NCBI GenBank assembly: GCA_025612375.1 | Contig: JAAXKN010000001.1 | Span: 290,669-354,668 of the forward strand | Source: Ignavibacteria bacterium | GTDB taxonomy: Bacteria > Bacteroidota > Ignavibacteria > Ignavibacteriales > SURF-24 | Direction: 5' to 3' | Length of the DNA stretch: 64,000 bases | Shown: one piece after another, positions 9,138-18,222 of the stretch | Position numbering within the stretch: the stretch's first letter is position 1 | How the letters are laid out: each line of letters opens with the position of its first letter | Position numbers and translations under genes: made by a program | The notes under the pieces: generated by a model | The model's database searches: none | The model's input: only the letters and a program-made list of their open reading frames with translations | What the model was told of the DNA's origin: nothing

Positions 9138-9211
9138 AAGAACCGGCTTTCATTTTAATTAAACTGACTATGAATTATATCGGTAATTCGGGATTTATTA
9201 CTGTGTTAAAT

Positions 9212-10039
9212 TTATTTCGGCTCGTTTGCCCCGCCCCCTTTTTGCTGCATATCCTGGCTGCCCTGTATGCCGCTTCCCGATTTCTGCTGGCCGGGCTGCT
9301 GCTGAGTATTCCCCTGCTGCTGGCCTCCGGACTGCTGAGAGCTGCCTGTTTCATTCTGTGTACCGTCCTTTTGCGGCACATTTTCCGGGACAGCCCCGGG
9401 CACTCCGCCGTGGGCATTAGAAGCCGCGGATGGTTCATTGCTGTTCTCGTTAAGCCAGCCGGCAAAATCCTCCTGCGGTATTACGATCACCTTATTGAGC
9501 ATATAAGCATGATTCATTCCGCAGTATTCGGCACACTCCACCTGATAGACGCCCGTATTGTTGGCGGTAAAAACCAGATAATCCTTTTTACCCGGGACAG
9601 CATCCTCCTTGATCCTGAAGGAAGGGATATAGAAACTGTGGACAACATCAAGCGATGAAAGCTCCAGCTTAACGGGCGTATGGACAGGCACATAAAGCGT
9701 GTCGTACTTTTTCCCGTTTGCATACTCAAAGCTCCACTTCCACATCTGTCCTGTTACCTTGACTGTCATTGCGCCTTTGGGCACTTTCCTCAGTTCGGAA
9801 AATGCCGTAAAGCCGTAATAGAACATGGAAAGTGCAAGCAGTGTAGGCACAGTAATCCATATTACTTCAAGCGCAAGATTTCCCTCAATGTTTGAAGGCT
9901 TGGGATTTCTCTTGCGGCTGTACCTTATGACAAAATATATCATTGCGAAAGTAACACCCAGTAGTATTATTACTGAAATAGTTACAATGTAGATAAACGT
10001 ATTATCAACCGTCTGTGCGTAATTAGAAGCTCCTGACAT
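9212..10039 (-). CDS. coxB: Cytochrome c oxidase subunit II
   Basis: Receives electrons from cytochrome c through the CuA centre. It has 275 residues: two N-terminal helices (about 15-38 and 57-78), then a cupredoxin domain. The CuA ligands are His in VVHSFYIP and Cys, Glu, Cys, His and Met in CAEYCGMNHAYM. After about residue 190 the protein becomes a low-complexity Gln/Gly/Ser-rich tail with no CxxCH, so no cytochrome c domain is fused as it would be in caa3 enzymes. It follows coxA, coxC and cox4, whereas many operons begin with subunit II. Confidence 0.94.
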   Translation of the reverse strand: MSGASNYAQTVDNTFIYIVTISVIILLGVTFAMIYFVIRYSRKRNPKPSNIEGNLALEVIWITVPTLLALSMFYYGFTAFSELRKVPKGAMTVKVTGQMWKWSFEYANGKKYDTLYVPVHTPVKLELSSLDVVHSFYIPSFRIKEDAVPGKKDYLVFTANNTGVYQVECAEYCGMNHAYMLNKVIVIPQEDFAGWLNENSNEPSAASNAHGGVPGAVPENVPQKDGTQNETGSSQQSGGQQQGNTQQQPGQQKSGSGIQGSQDMQQKGGGANEPK

Positions 10040-10066
10040 TTTAACTTCCCCTTACCTAAATTGAGT

Positions 10067-10369
10067 TTACCTGAATAGAATGTCTGCAAATGTAAAAACG
10101 AAAACTGCAAAGAGCGTCATTACAGCAATTGTAATAAACACCTTAAAGACAACGTCGTCGAATTTTATATGCATAAAAATGTTCAATACAAGAGATGCCT
10201 TTGCAGCTGCAATCAGTAGTGCAATAAGAAGCGTTATGCCCCCGAAATTTATACCTGCAACGGCAACCGTTGCAGCCGTAAGGGCCAGCAGCGCCAGCCA
10301 CACCATTACATAAGTACTGTAATTAACTATATGAGGATGCGAATCGTTGTGTGAACTGTTGTTAGCCAT
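10067..10369 (-). CDS. Cytochrome c oxidase subunit IV (small prokaryotic type)
   Basis: A 100-residue membrane protein with three hydrophobic helices and the pattern YVMVWLALLALTAATVAVA ... SLVLNIFMHIKFDD. This is typical of the short subunit IV of aa3/caa3 oxidases, thought to help stability or assembly. It lies 9 bases after coxC and 27 bases before coxB. Confidence 0.85.
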   Translation of the reverse strand: MANNSSHNDSHPHIVNYSTYVMVWLALLALTAATVAVAGINFGGITLLIALLIAAAKASLVLNIFMHIKFDDVVFKVFITIAVMTLFAVFVFTFADILFR

Positions 10370-10378
10370 ATTATTTCC

Positions 10379-11053
10379 TTATCGTAATAAATAGAAAAGC
10401 GGGAATAAGAATATCCAAATTATATCAACCAGGTGCCAGTAAAGTCCGGAATTCTCAAGCTTTGAATAATCCGCCGGTGTCACCTTGTCCCTTGCAATAA
10501 AAGAAACCATAAAGCTGAGTATCACAATGCCAATAATAACGTGAATGCCGTGAATTCCGGTCATGACGTAATAAAGCCCGAAGAAGAGTATCTCCCCCTG
10601 TGAGCGGTTCAAAAGCTCGGGGGATTTAGGGTAAATACCGTTCCGGATCTCATGCGACCATTCAAAATATTTATTTATAAGAAACCAGACGGCAAAGAAA
10701 ATAGTAAAACCCAGGAGCGTAATTGAAAGCCTTTTATTTCCCTTCTGCAGTGCAGTAATAGACATGGCAACCGTAAGGCTGCTCGTCAGAAGAATGACCG
10801 TATTAAAGGCGCCTATGATTGTATTCATCCCCTGCCCCGCGGCGTGGAAGTCCTCATTATTCATATAACGGTAGGCGCCGTATATAAGGAACATACCGCC
10901 AAAGAGCAGGAGTTCTGTCAGAAGAAAAAGCCACATCCCGATCTTGGCACCCATTTTGTCCTTATGTCCATGGGCTTCAAGGAGGTGCTCAGTATCCGGG
11001 TGCCCGCCTGGGAGGGCGGGATTTGCAACTTCCGCATTTTGGACTTTACTCAC
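10379..11053 (-). CDS. coxC: Cytochrome c oxidase subunit III
   Basis: Seven-helix-type subunit III in the 224-residue form. Recognisable segments are GMWLFLLTELLLFGGMF, TVILLTSSLTVAMS and GIHGIHVIIGIVIL, ending in YWHLVDIIWIFLFPLFYLL. It overlaps the coxA stop by 4 bases, so the two are probably translated together. Confidence 0.93.
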   Translation of the reverse strand: MSKVQNAEVANPALPGGHPDTEHLLEAHGHKDKMGAKIGMWLFLLTELLLFGGMFLIYGAYRYMNNEDFHAAGQGMNTIIGAFNTVILLTSSLTVAMSITALQKGNKRLSITLLGFTIFFAVWFLINKYFEWSHEIRNGIYPKSPELLNRSQGEILFFGLYYVMTGIHGIHVIIGIVILSFMVSFIARDKVTPADYSKLENSGLYWHLVDIIWIFLFPLFYLLR

Positions 11054-12720
11054 TTTTCATCCTCCGCTGAATGGTTAAATTCTTCCTGTTTTTCTTTTGC
11101 CTCTTCCTGTGCATGATAGTCATACGGTCCGTGAGTAATGACCGGGATTTCTTCAAAGTTTTCCAGGGGCGGGGGCGATGGGACTGTCCATTCCAGTGTC
11201 ATACCTCCCCAGGGGTTCATACCGGCTCTCTTTCCGCTCTTAAAAGCCTTGAAAAGATTAATGAACATTACTATGAAGCCCGAGATCATAACCCATGAGC
11301 CTACAGTTGCAAAGACGTGAAGGCCGTGGTACTGCGGCAGATAGTCGTAATACCTTCTGGGCATTCCCTCATAGCCAAGTATAAAGAAAGTAAAGTAAAG
11401 CATCAGAAAGCCTAGCGTAATAAGGCTGACAGCAACCTTTGCAACATTGTCGTTGTAAAGCTTTCCGAACATCTTCGGGAACCAGTAGTGAAGGGCTGCA
11501 AAGAAGATAAATCCCGTGCCGCCGAAGACCACAAAGTGGAAGTGGGCAACAACAAAATATGTATCCGTAAGGTGTATATCGGTTGCCAGGGCACCAAGGA
11601 CAAGTCCGGTCAGCCCTCCGATTGAGAATACGAAAATAAATGCCAGCACGAACAGGAGCGGGGCCTGAAGGTCGATTGAGCCCTTATAAAGTGTTGCCGT
11701 CCAGTTAAAGACTTTCACGGCGCTTGGTATTGCAACCAGAAAAGTAAAAAGTGAGAATATCCATCTTGATGTATCGCTCATGCCTGAGGAGAACATATGG
11801 TGCCCCCAGACAAAGTAGCCTACGAATGCAATTGCAAGGCTTGAAATTGCAACTGCCTTATAGCCGAAGATTGTCCTGTGCGCAAATGTAGGTATTATCT
11901 CCGATACCACGCCCATTGCAGGCAGAATCATGATATAAACCGCCGGATGAGAATAGATCCAGAACATGTGCTGGTATAGTATCGGATCTCCTCCCAAAGC
12001 AGGGTCAAAAAGCCCCACGCCGAAAAGCCTTTCAATTGCAACAAGGGCAAGCGTGATACCAACAATGGGCGTTGCAATAAGCTGTATCCAGGCCGTGGCG
12101 TATAAAGACCATGCAAAAAGCGGCATCCTGAACCAGCCCATTCCCGGCGCCCTCAGGCGGTGGATGGTTGTTATAAAGTTTAGACCCGTCAGGATTGAAG
12201 AAAATCCAAGTATAAATGCAGCCAGTATCATCCATGAGACATCTGTTCCTGTTCTCAGGCTGTATGGGACGTAAAAAGTCCATCCCGTATCAATTGGTCC
12301 CCCGGCAAGGAATAATGAAAGGACTGCAAAGACCCCGCCGGTTATGTAAAGCCACCACGACAGGAGGTTCAGCCTCGGGAATGCAACGTCCTTTGCTCCA
12401 AGCATGATGGGAAGAAAGAAGTTGCCGAATACGGCAGGAATGCCGGGAATGACAAAAAGAAATATCATAATGAGGCCGTGCAGTGTAAAAAGTGAATTAT
12501 AGGTCTGCGGCCCCATAATTGTCCTTCCCTGCGTCAACATTTCAAGCCTCATCAGAACACCTATTGTAGCCCCTATGCAGAAGAATGTAGTAAGGGCTAT
12601 AAGATACATCAGTCCTATTCTTTTATGGTCAGTTGTCAGAATCCAGGCCAGAATTCCCTTATGCGGCCCTTTTTCGTCATAAAAATCCACATAGTTTCCA
12701 TGAATAACATGATCAGCCAT
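11050..12720 (-). CDS. coxA: Cytochrome c oxidase subunit I, A2-type
   Basis: Catalytic subunit that reduces O2 at a haem-CuB centre and pumps protons. It has 556 residues and about 12 helices. A haem a ligand lies in FTLHGLIMIFLFV. CuB ligands are in YSHPAVY (His and cross-linked Tyr) and WGHHMF, and the haem ligands are in VVAHFHFVVFGG. The YSHP motif replaces the XGHPEV of A1 enzymes and marks the A2 subtype, known for instance from Rhodothermus caa3. It overlaps sco by 8 bases and coxC by 4. Confidence 0.96.
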   Translation of the reverse strand: MADHVIHGNYVDFYDEKGPHKGILAWILTTDHKRIGLMYLIALTTFFCIGATIGVLMRLEMLTQGRTIMGPQTYNSLFTLHGLIMIFLFVIPGIPAVFGNFFLPIMLGAKDVAFPRLNLLSWWLYITGGVFAVLSLFLAGGPIDTGWTFYVPYSLRTGTDVSWMILAAFILGFSSILTGLNFITTIHRLRAPGMGWFRMPLFAWSLYATAWIQLIATPIVGITLALVAIERLFGVGLFDPALGGDPILYQHMFWIYSHPAVYIMILPAMGVVSEIIPTFAHRTIFGYKAVAISSLAIAFVGYFVWGHHMFSSGMSDTSRWIFSLFTFLVAIPSAVKVFNWTATLYKGSIDLQAPLLFVLAFIFVFSIGGLTGLVLGALATDIHLTDTYFVVAHFHFVVFGGTGFIFFAALHYWFPKMFGKLYNDNVAKVAVSLITLGFLMLYFTFFILGYEGMPRRYYDYLPQYHGLHVFATVGSWVMISGFIVMFINLFKAFKSGKRAGMNPWGGMTLEWTVPSPPPLENFEEIPVITHGPYDYHAQEEAKEKQEEFNHSAEDEK

Positions 12721-13519
12721 GTTTCAGCTCCTCTCCTTTACTTTTACTTACTCTGCTTTTAATGACCAGAACAGTAAAGAGCACAACAGCAGAGAATAAC
12801 AATAAGCTCCCAATTACTTTAGTAACATTAAAGACATATTTTCCTCCCTGGCGGTCATAGCTGTAGCAGAAGGAAAGTATTTTGTTTACAGTTGGTGTAG
12901 TCTCACCTTTCTGTGCTTCAAGTACAGCCATCTTGACGTCGAAGGGAAGAAACTGCGTCCCGAAAATATACCTGGTTATTTTACCCTCGGGAGAAAGGAC
13001 TATGAGCGATCCCATATGAATGAAGTTACCCCGGTCGCGTTTATAGTAAAACCCGGCCGCATCGGTAAGCCTGTGGACCGGCAGGCTGTCGCCCGTCATG
13101 AAAGTCCATGAGCTTTCAGGCAGCTGCCGCCTCATGGCGCCCAGGTGGTCGCTTTTCCATTTTCTGGCGTCCTGCGGTTTATCAAAAGGATCAAAACTGA
13201 TAGTCCATATGTCAAAATCACGTCCCGGTTCCAGGTCAACTTTATCCATAACCTCAGCCACACCGCTTAGAAGCGGGCTGCACACGCCGGGACAGTGGTA
13301 GTAAACAAACGCAAGCACAACCGGCCTTTTGATCATATTTTTGAGCGTAACCGGATTCCCATTCTCATCTTTTAAGGTAACGTCCAAAGGCAGATACTTT
13401 CCCAGCTGCTCATCAATTCCGACTTTTCCTTTTTCAGATGTCTGCAAAGCATAAACATTTATTGACAGGAGGAAGAATATAAGAGCAAGAGCTCCTTTTA
13501 CCTCATGCAGCATTGTCAT
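12713..13519 (-). CDS. SCO1/SenC family copper chaperone
   Basis: Thioredoxin-fold, membrane-anchored protein that helps load copper into CuA of subunit II. It has 268 residues: an N-terminal signal segment (about 7-25), the copper-binding YYHCPGVCSP motif (CxxxC), a distal His in IHMGSLIVLSPEG and a C-terminal helix (about 230-253), so the domain should face the periplasm. It is placed between a cytochrome c gene and coxA with an 8-base overlap, which fits oxidase assembly. Confidence 0.92.
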   Translation of the reverse strand: MTMLHEVKGALALIFFLLSINVYALQTSEKGKVGIDEQLGKYLPLDVTLKDENGNPVTLKNMIKRPVVLAFVYYHCPGVCSPLLSGVAEVMDKVDLEPGRDFDIWTISFDPFDKPQDARKWKSDHLGAMRRQLPESSWTFMTGDSLPVHRLTDAAGFYYKRDRGNFIHMGSLIVLSPEGKITRYIFGTQFLPFDVKMAVLEAQKGETTPTVNKILSFCYSYDRQGGKYVFNVTKVIGSLLLFSAVVLFTVLVIKSRVSKSKGEELKHG

Positions 13520-13522
13520 CTT

Positions 13523-14473
13523 TTAAGCACTCCTTTTCGAATATAAATTCAACAAATACTGATATAAATCATTCCAGTCCTTACCGCTAAGGTTAACGAC
13601 TGCCGGGAGGAAACCGTTCTGATCAGTGTTTGATGTAATGGTGCGCGTAAAGTCATCGAGGCTTGTTTTCCATGCGTCTGAAGAATTAAGGTATATCAGG
13701 CTCCTCAGCTTGTTGCCGCTTACCCTGTTAAAGATCTGAGCTCCGGCTTCCCCCGTATTATTATTAATATAAGACAAAATTGAGTAAATATTCTGCATAC
13801 GCGGAAGTGCCTCGGAATTGATATTTGTAATGGCTTCAGAGACCGGGATCTGTGAAGCCGCCTGAGTGCCTTTGGAGAGGTTAAAAGTTTTGTCCAGGTC
13901 CGTAAGTTCCTGTTCTGTGGGTTTCGGGAAATCATTTGCAAAAGTTCTCACATAACTTATTATATCCAGCCTGTCGCCGGCGGGCAGGTATTCAAAAGCA
14001 GGCATTCCCGAGCCTGGGATCCCCTTCTGCAGCGTCTGGAACATATCGCTTACTCTGCGGCCGTTTTTCCACCCCTGGTTTGAATGAAAATTCCTTGGCT
14101 TCGGGTTCAGCGCAGCGCCGGCAGGGCCGTCGCCCATGCCGTTTTGCCCGTGGCAGCTTATGCAGTTAGCCTGGAAAAGGGTTTTGCCTTTACTTATCAT
14201 TGCATCTGTTGGCTGCATCATCTGCTTTACATCTACCCCCTGCGTAGCAGCAGCCCCTTTAGTAGGCTTAATGTCAATAAAAACGTTAGCCGAATCGGGC
14301 AGTGTCGGGGAAACCTCATTCTGGTTTGCAACTCCCAGATGATCGACAAAGTAGTAGCCCCCGATTAAGATTATGACAAAAAAGTAGGGGTAAATAAGGC
14401 CGAACCATCTTTTAGGGTTACGCAGCACGTTATGAAAATTTATTTCGTCTTCAATTTGCGGTCTTTGTTCCAT
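13523..14473 (-). CDS. Membrane-anchored monohaem cytochrome c
   Basis: 316 residues with one N-terminal helix (about 27-46) and a periplasmic cytochrome c domain: haem motif CISCHGQNGMGDGPAG and Met ligand in PGSGMPAFEYL. The last ~130 residues after the haem domain match nothing I know. The gene lies 15 bases after actF and 3 bases before sco, so it is part of the joint ACIII-oxidase operon. It could pass electrons from ACIII to CuA (inference). Confidence 0.85.
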   Translation of the reverse strand: MEQRPQIEDEINFHNVLRNPKRWFGLIYPYFFVIILIGGYYFVDHLGVANQNEVSPTLPDSANVFIDIKPTKGAAATQGVDVKQMMQPTDAMISKGKTLFQANCISCHGQNGMGDGPAGAALNPKPRNFHSNQGWKNGRRVSDMFQTLQKGIPGSGMPAFEYLPAGDRLDIISYVRTFANDFPKPTEQELTDLDKTFNLSKGTQAASQIPVSEAITNINSEALPRMQNIYSILSYINNNTGEAGAQIFNRVSGNKLRSLIYLNSSDAWKTSLDDFTRTITSNTDQNGFLPAVVNLSGKDWNDLYQYLLNLYSKRSA

Positions 14474-14488
14474 TTTTTAGTCCCTTAA

Positions 14489-15676
14489 TTAAAGTCTAAA
14501 ATCCAGGCCTCTTTGAAGCTTCGGATCGCCTATGGGAACGATGTTTGTATTTTTTGCCTTCATCGTAAAGAAAATAATTACAATTCCAACAGCAGCTATT
14601 GGGAAAGCAAATTCCATCCAGCCCAGAACGGCACCCGTGCGGCTGAAGGTCGGCATTATAAGCCAGTAGAGATCGAACAGGTGCGCAAAAAGAATCCATA
14701 TGGACATAAAAAGCAGGCGCCCGGGATTCATCTTTGAAGGCTGCGACAAAAGCCCGAAGTACGGCACGATGAAGTGAACTACTATTAGGGCAATAGAAAC
14801 AACCCGCCAGCTTCCCTGCCAGCGCAGGAGGAACCATGTTGTTTCCTCGGGCAGGTTTGCATACCAGATCAGGAGGTACTGGCTAAAGGCTATATAGGCC
14901 CAAAAATTAATGAAAGCAAACAAAAGAGCCCCGAGGCTGTAGAGATGGTCTTCTGTAAGGTGCGTGAAATAACCCCGCTTTATGAAAAGGACAACAGCTA
15001 TAGTAGCCGATGCCAGGGCAGCAAGGATTGTTCCGGCAAAGTAATAAACGCCGAAAATTGTGCTGAACCAGTGAGGCTCCAGGCTCATCATCCAGTCAAC
15101 GGCGGCAATTGTTATGGTTATTGCAAAAACGGGCATAAAGACGGCTGAGGACCTGATGTTCCTTGTCGTAATAAGCTGGTCTTTTAACTTATCCTGCTTT
15201 TCGGAGTTCCTTACAATAAGAAGGTAAAATAAAAGCCAGATGGCAAAGCAGACGAGTGTCCTTATGACAAAAAACGGCACGTTAAGATAAGGAGACTTAC
15301 TGCTTAAAGCCGGGTCCTGCCTGACAACTTCCGTATGGCTCCAGTGGAAGACGTCGTGCATGCTGAAGTAAAGCGGTATTGCAAGCACCGGGATAATAAA
15401 GAGTATGGTGGACAAAAACTCGCTTACCCTTCTAATTGGCGTACTCCAGACTGCTCCGGCAACGTATTCAAGGGCAACCAGGAACAGGCTCCCCAGGCCG
15501 ATGCTCATTAAAAACATGAATGAGACAAGTATATTAAAAGAGCTCCTTGTCCTGTCGATAAAAAAGGAAAGCAGTATCAGTACGACTCCCAGTGCAAGCA
15601 GGCCCCAGCCCAGCAAGCTCAGGCTTCTGGGAAATTCTTTAATTCTATAGTTAAAGTTTTCTTCGTTAAGGCTCAT
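14489..15676 (-). CDS. actF: Alternative complex III subunit ActF
   Basis: NrfD-like polytopic subunit of the quinol-oxidising alternative complex III. It has 395 residues and about ten helices in two bundles. Recognisable spans include SIGLGSLFLVALEYVAGAVW, AIWLLFYLLIVRNSEKQD and TITIAAVDWMMSLEPHW. It overlaps the actD-actE gene by 4 bases. The assignment rests on position, length and helix pattern. Confidence 0.88.
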   Translation of the reverse strand: MSLNEENFNYRIKEFPRSLSLLGWGLLALGVVLILLSFFIDRTRSSFNILVSFMFLMSIGLGSLFLVALEYVAGAVWSTPIRRVSEFLSTILFIIPVLAIPLYFSMHDVFHWSHTEVVRQDPALSSKSPYLNVPFFVIRTLVCFAIWLLFYLLIVRNSEKQDKLKDQLITTRNIRSSAVFMPVFAITITIAAVDWMMSLEPHWFSTIFGVYYFAGTILAALASATIAVVLFIKRGYFTHLTEDHLYSLGALLFAFINFWAYIAFSQYLLIWYANLPEETTWFLLRWQGSWRVVSIALIVVHFIVPYFGLLSQPSKMNPGRLLFMSIWILFAHLFDLYWLIMPTFSRTGAVLGWMEFAFPIAAVGIVIIFFTMKAKNTNIVPIGDPKLQRGLDFRL

Positions 15677-16812
15677 TTTACATCAGACTCCTTGGCGTTT
15701 TGAGATCTTTGAAGTGCGCGCAAATAGTGAATAACTGCCCATCTTTCCTCGCGTGAAATCTGTTTGGCGTATGAGGGCATTATATTCTGTCCTTCGGTAA
15801 TTATGTGGTATATGTCGCCGTCTTTATAGTTCCTTACCTTTTCAGACTGCAGGCTTGGCGGTGCCGGGAACTGCCCCCTCAGGCGGCTGTCACCTTTTCC
15901 GAAATATCCATGGCACGGGCTGCAGAAGGTGTTGAACTTATCCTGCCCTTTTGCCAGTACCTCCTTTGAAGGCACAAGAGGATTAATGAGGTATTTTGAG
16001 GCTGCCGCCTGGTTACCCTTATATGGATAAGGAACAAAGCCCCTTGCCACGGTCCCTTCAACAGGCATCCTCATACCGAAGCCGTCGGAAAAGTATGTGC
16101 TCTTTGACTGGGGTATTACCTTGTTCTGGAACCACATCCAGTTAAAAGGCTGCCAGTAGAGAATGTAATTAAGGCTTGCATATGTCATAAGTGAAGTAAA
16201 TATGAAAACGACAGCCAGAAACGAGAGGAATTTGGGTTCAAACACCCTGTGTGTAAGACTAATCTCCTCAGCGTCGTAGTAAACTGAAGTTATGTTTCCC
16301 GATTTCAGCTCCTTAAAGAGTGAAACAATTTTATCCTCATCAAACAAAGGGTCCTTTGACAAAATCACTATTCCGAACTTGTCGGATGAGACACTTCTCA
16401 TGTATTCGGTGTCATGCAGAGGGTAGCTGTTGTTCGGCAGCTTGAAATAAATGAAAAGCATTGCCACAACAGTCCCGATTGAGGCAAGGAGGACCGTTAC
16501 CTCGAAAGTAATCGGTATGAATGCCGGCAGTGAGAAATAAGGTTTTCCCCCGATTACCAGGGGATAGTTAATTGCAGAAACCCACCACATGAAAAACAGT
16601 GCAGAGAAAGTGCCCGTAAGGCCCAGAACCAGCGCCACGTAGCTTAAGGTTGAGGGCTTCAGCTTCATGGCTTTATCCATGCCGTGCACCGGGTAAGGGG
16701 TATTGACGTCGTATTTCGTGTAGCCCGCCTTTCTGACTTCACCGGCTGCGTGGAGAATTTCCCCCGGCGTGTCAAAAAGTGCGGTTACTGCAAATAACAG
16801 GTTTTTATCCAT
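15673..16812 (-). CDS. Alternative complex III fused subunits ActD-ActE
   Basis: One 379-residue frame holds two subunits usually encoded separately. The N-terminal part (about 1-200) is ActD-like (DUF3341): FDTPGEILHAAGEVRKAGYT..DVNTPYPVHGMD, two helices near 57-78 and 98-125, and a soluble domain. A third helix (about 205-225) leads into an ActE-like monohaem cytochrome c with haem motif FCSPCHGYFGKGDSRL and Met ligand in GQNIMPSYAKQI. The fused form keeps the haem domain on the membrane without a lipid anchor. It abuts actC with no gap. Confidence 0.88.
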   Translation of the reverse strand: MDKNLLFAVTALFDTPGEILHAAGEVRKAGYTKYDVNTPYPVHGMDKAMKLKPSTLSYVALVLGLTGTFSALFFMWWVSAINYPLVIGGKPYFSLPAFIPITFEVTVLLASIGTVVAMLFIYFKLPNNSYPLHDTEYMRSVSSDKFGIVILSKDPLFDEDKIVSLFKELKSGNITSVYYDAEEISLTHRVFEPKFLSFLAVVFIFTSLMTYASLNYILYWQPFNWMWFQNKVIPQSKSTYFSDGFGMRMPVEGTVARGFVPYPYKGNQAAASKYLINPLVPSKEVLAKGQDKFNTFCSPCHGYFGKGDSRLRGQFPAPPSLQSEKVRNYKDGDIYHIITEGQNIMPSYAKQISREERWAVIHYLRALQRSQNAKESDVK

Positions 16813-18219
16813 TTATTTACCCTCCTGCTGCCGGGGTTTGAATGCAGTTGAATCTTCTGCAGTATGGTGCTCAACCTGAGAGCCTTCGATGACCCCTTTG
16901 ACCTCAGCTATTGAGACAACAGGCAGCGTCTTTATAAATAGCAGAATCCATGTAAAGAAAAACCCGAAGCTTCCGAGTAAAATGCCCAGGTCGACGTATG
17001 TAGGAGTAAAGTAATGCCAGCTCGAGGGGAGGAAGTCCCTTGAAAGCGACGTAACAACAATTACAAACCTTTCGAACCACATGCCGACGTTTACAAATAT
17101 TCCTATTACCAGCATTACAGGAACTGTCCTTCTTATTTTTTTAACCCAGAAGAGCTGCGGCGAAATTACGTTGCATGTAACCATGATCCAGTATGCCCAC
17201 GCGTAGGGCCCGAATGCACGGTTAATGAAAACAAACTGTTCAATAGGGTTTCCGCTGTACCAGGCTATGAAGAATTCCATTGCGTAGGAATATCCCACCA
17301 TGGATCCGGTAAGGAGCATGATTTTATTCATTTTCTCCAGAGTATCTATGGTTATTATGTGCTCATAGTGGAATATTTTTCTTACGAAAATGAGCACATT
17401 CTGCACCATGGCAAAGCCTGAGAAAACCGCTCCGGCAACAAAGTAAGGAGGAAAAATCGTCGAGTGCCAGCCGGGCATAACTGAAACGGCAAAGTCGAAG
17501 CTTACAATAGTATGCACCGACAAGACCAATGGCGTTGCAAAACCTGCAAGAACGAGGTAAACCATTTCATAATGGTGCCAGTGCCTGTTTGAGTGCCTCC
17601 AGCCTAAAGAGAAAACCGAATAAATAACCTTCTTAATCTTCCCCGTTGTCCTGTCGCGCAGGCTTGCCAGGTCGGGAATAAGCCCAACGTACCAGAAAAT
17701 AAATGAAACGGTAAGGTAAGTTGAGACGGCAAACACGTCCCAGATCAATGGCGAAATAAAGTTCACCCATATGCCGTGTTCATTAGGGTACGGGAACAAG
17801 TATGCTGCCAGCCACGGGCGGCCGACATGAATAAGCGGGAAAAGTCCCGCCGTCATAACGGCAAATATTGTCATGCCTTCAGAGAACCTTGCAATACCGG
17901 TTCTCCACTTCTGTCTTAAGAGAAAAAGTATTGCCGAGATAAGTGTTCCTGCGTGGCCTATACCGACCCAGAAGACAAAGTTAACGATACCGAATCCCCA
18001 GCCCACGGGCTGGTTGTTGCCCCACATTCCTATGCCGTAGTAGAAGGTTAGTCCCAGGCAGACGACGCCTATCATAAGCATGGTTAAGGTTATTGAAAGC
18101 GCAATGTAGTAACCCCTGTCAGGCCTGGTTTCTGTAGGGCTTGCGATCAGATCGTTAATTTCGGCAATCGTAGGCCTGCCTTCTATGACTGAAAATTCTT
18201 TTGAATAATCGACACTCAC
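16813..18219 (-). CDS. actC: Alternative complex III subunit ActC (NrfD/PsrC family)
   Basis: Integral membrane quinol-binding subunit, 468 residues and about ten helices. Family-like segments include [62 protein letters not shown] and [20 protein letters not shown]. It lies 3 bases after actB and directly before actD-actE, the canonical order. Confidence 0.93.
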   Translation of the reverse strand: MSVDYSKEFSVIEGRPTIAEINDLIASPTETRPDRGYYIALSITLTMLMIGVVCLGLTFYYGIGMWGNNQPVGWGFGIVNFVFWVGIGHAGTLISAILFLLRQKWRTGIARFSEGMTIFAVMTAGLFPLIHVGRPWLAAYLFPYPNEHGIWVNFISPLIWDVFAVSTYLTVSFIFWYVGLIPDLASLRDRTTGKIKKVIYSVFSLGWRHSNRHWHHYEMVYLVLAGFATPLVLSVHTIVSFDFAVSVMPGWHSTIFPPYFVAGAVFSGFAMVQNVLIFVRKIFHYEHIITIDTLEKMNKIMLLTGSMVGYSYAMEFFIAWYSGNPIEQFVFINRAFGPYAWAYWIMVTCNVISPQLFWVKKIRRTVPVMLVIGIFVNVGMWFERFVIVVTSLSRDFLPSSWHYFTPTYVDLGILLGSFGFFFTWILLFIKTLPVVSIAEVKGVIEGSQVEHHTAEDSTAFKPRQQEGK

Positions 18220-18222
18220 TTC

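Noticed and set aside
9170-9658. Plus-strand frame of 162 codons
   Set aside because: It is the complement of the coxB tail, low in complexity, with no ribosome site or family features.
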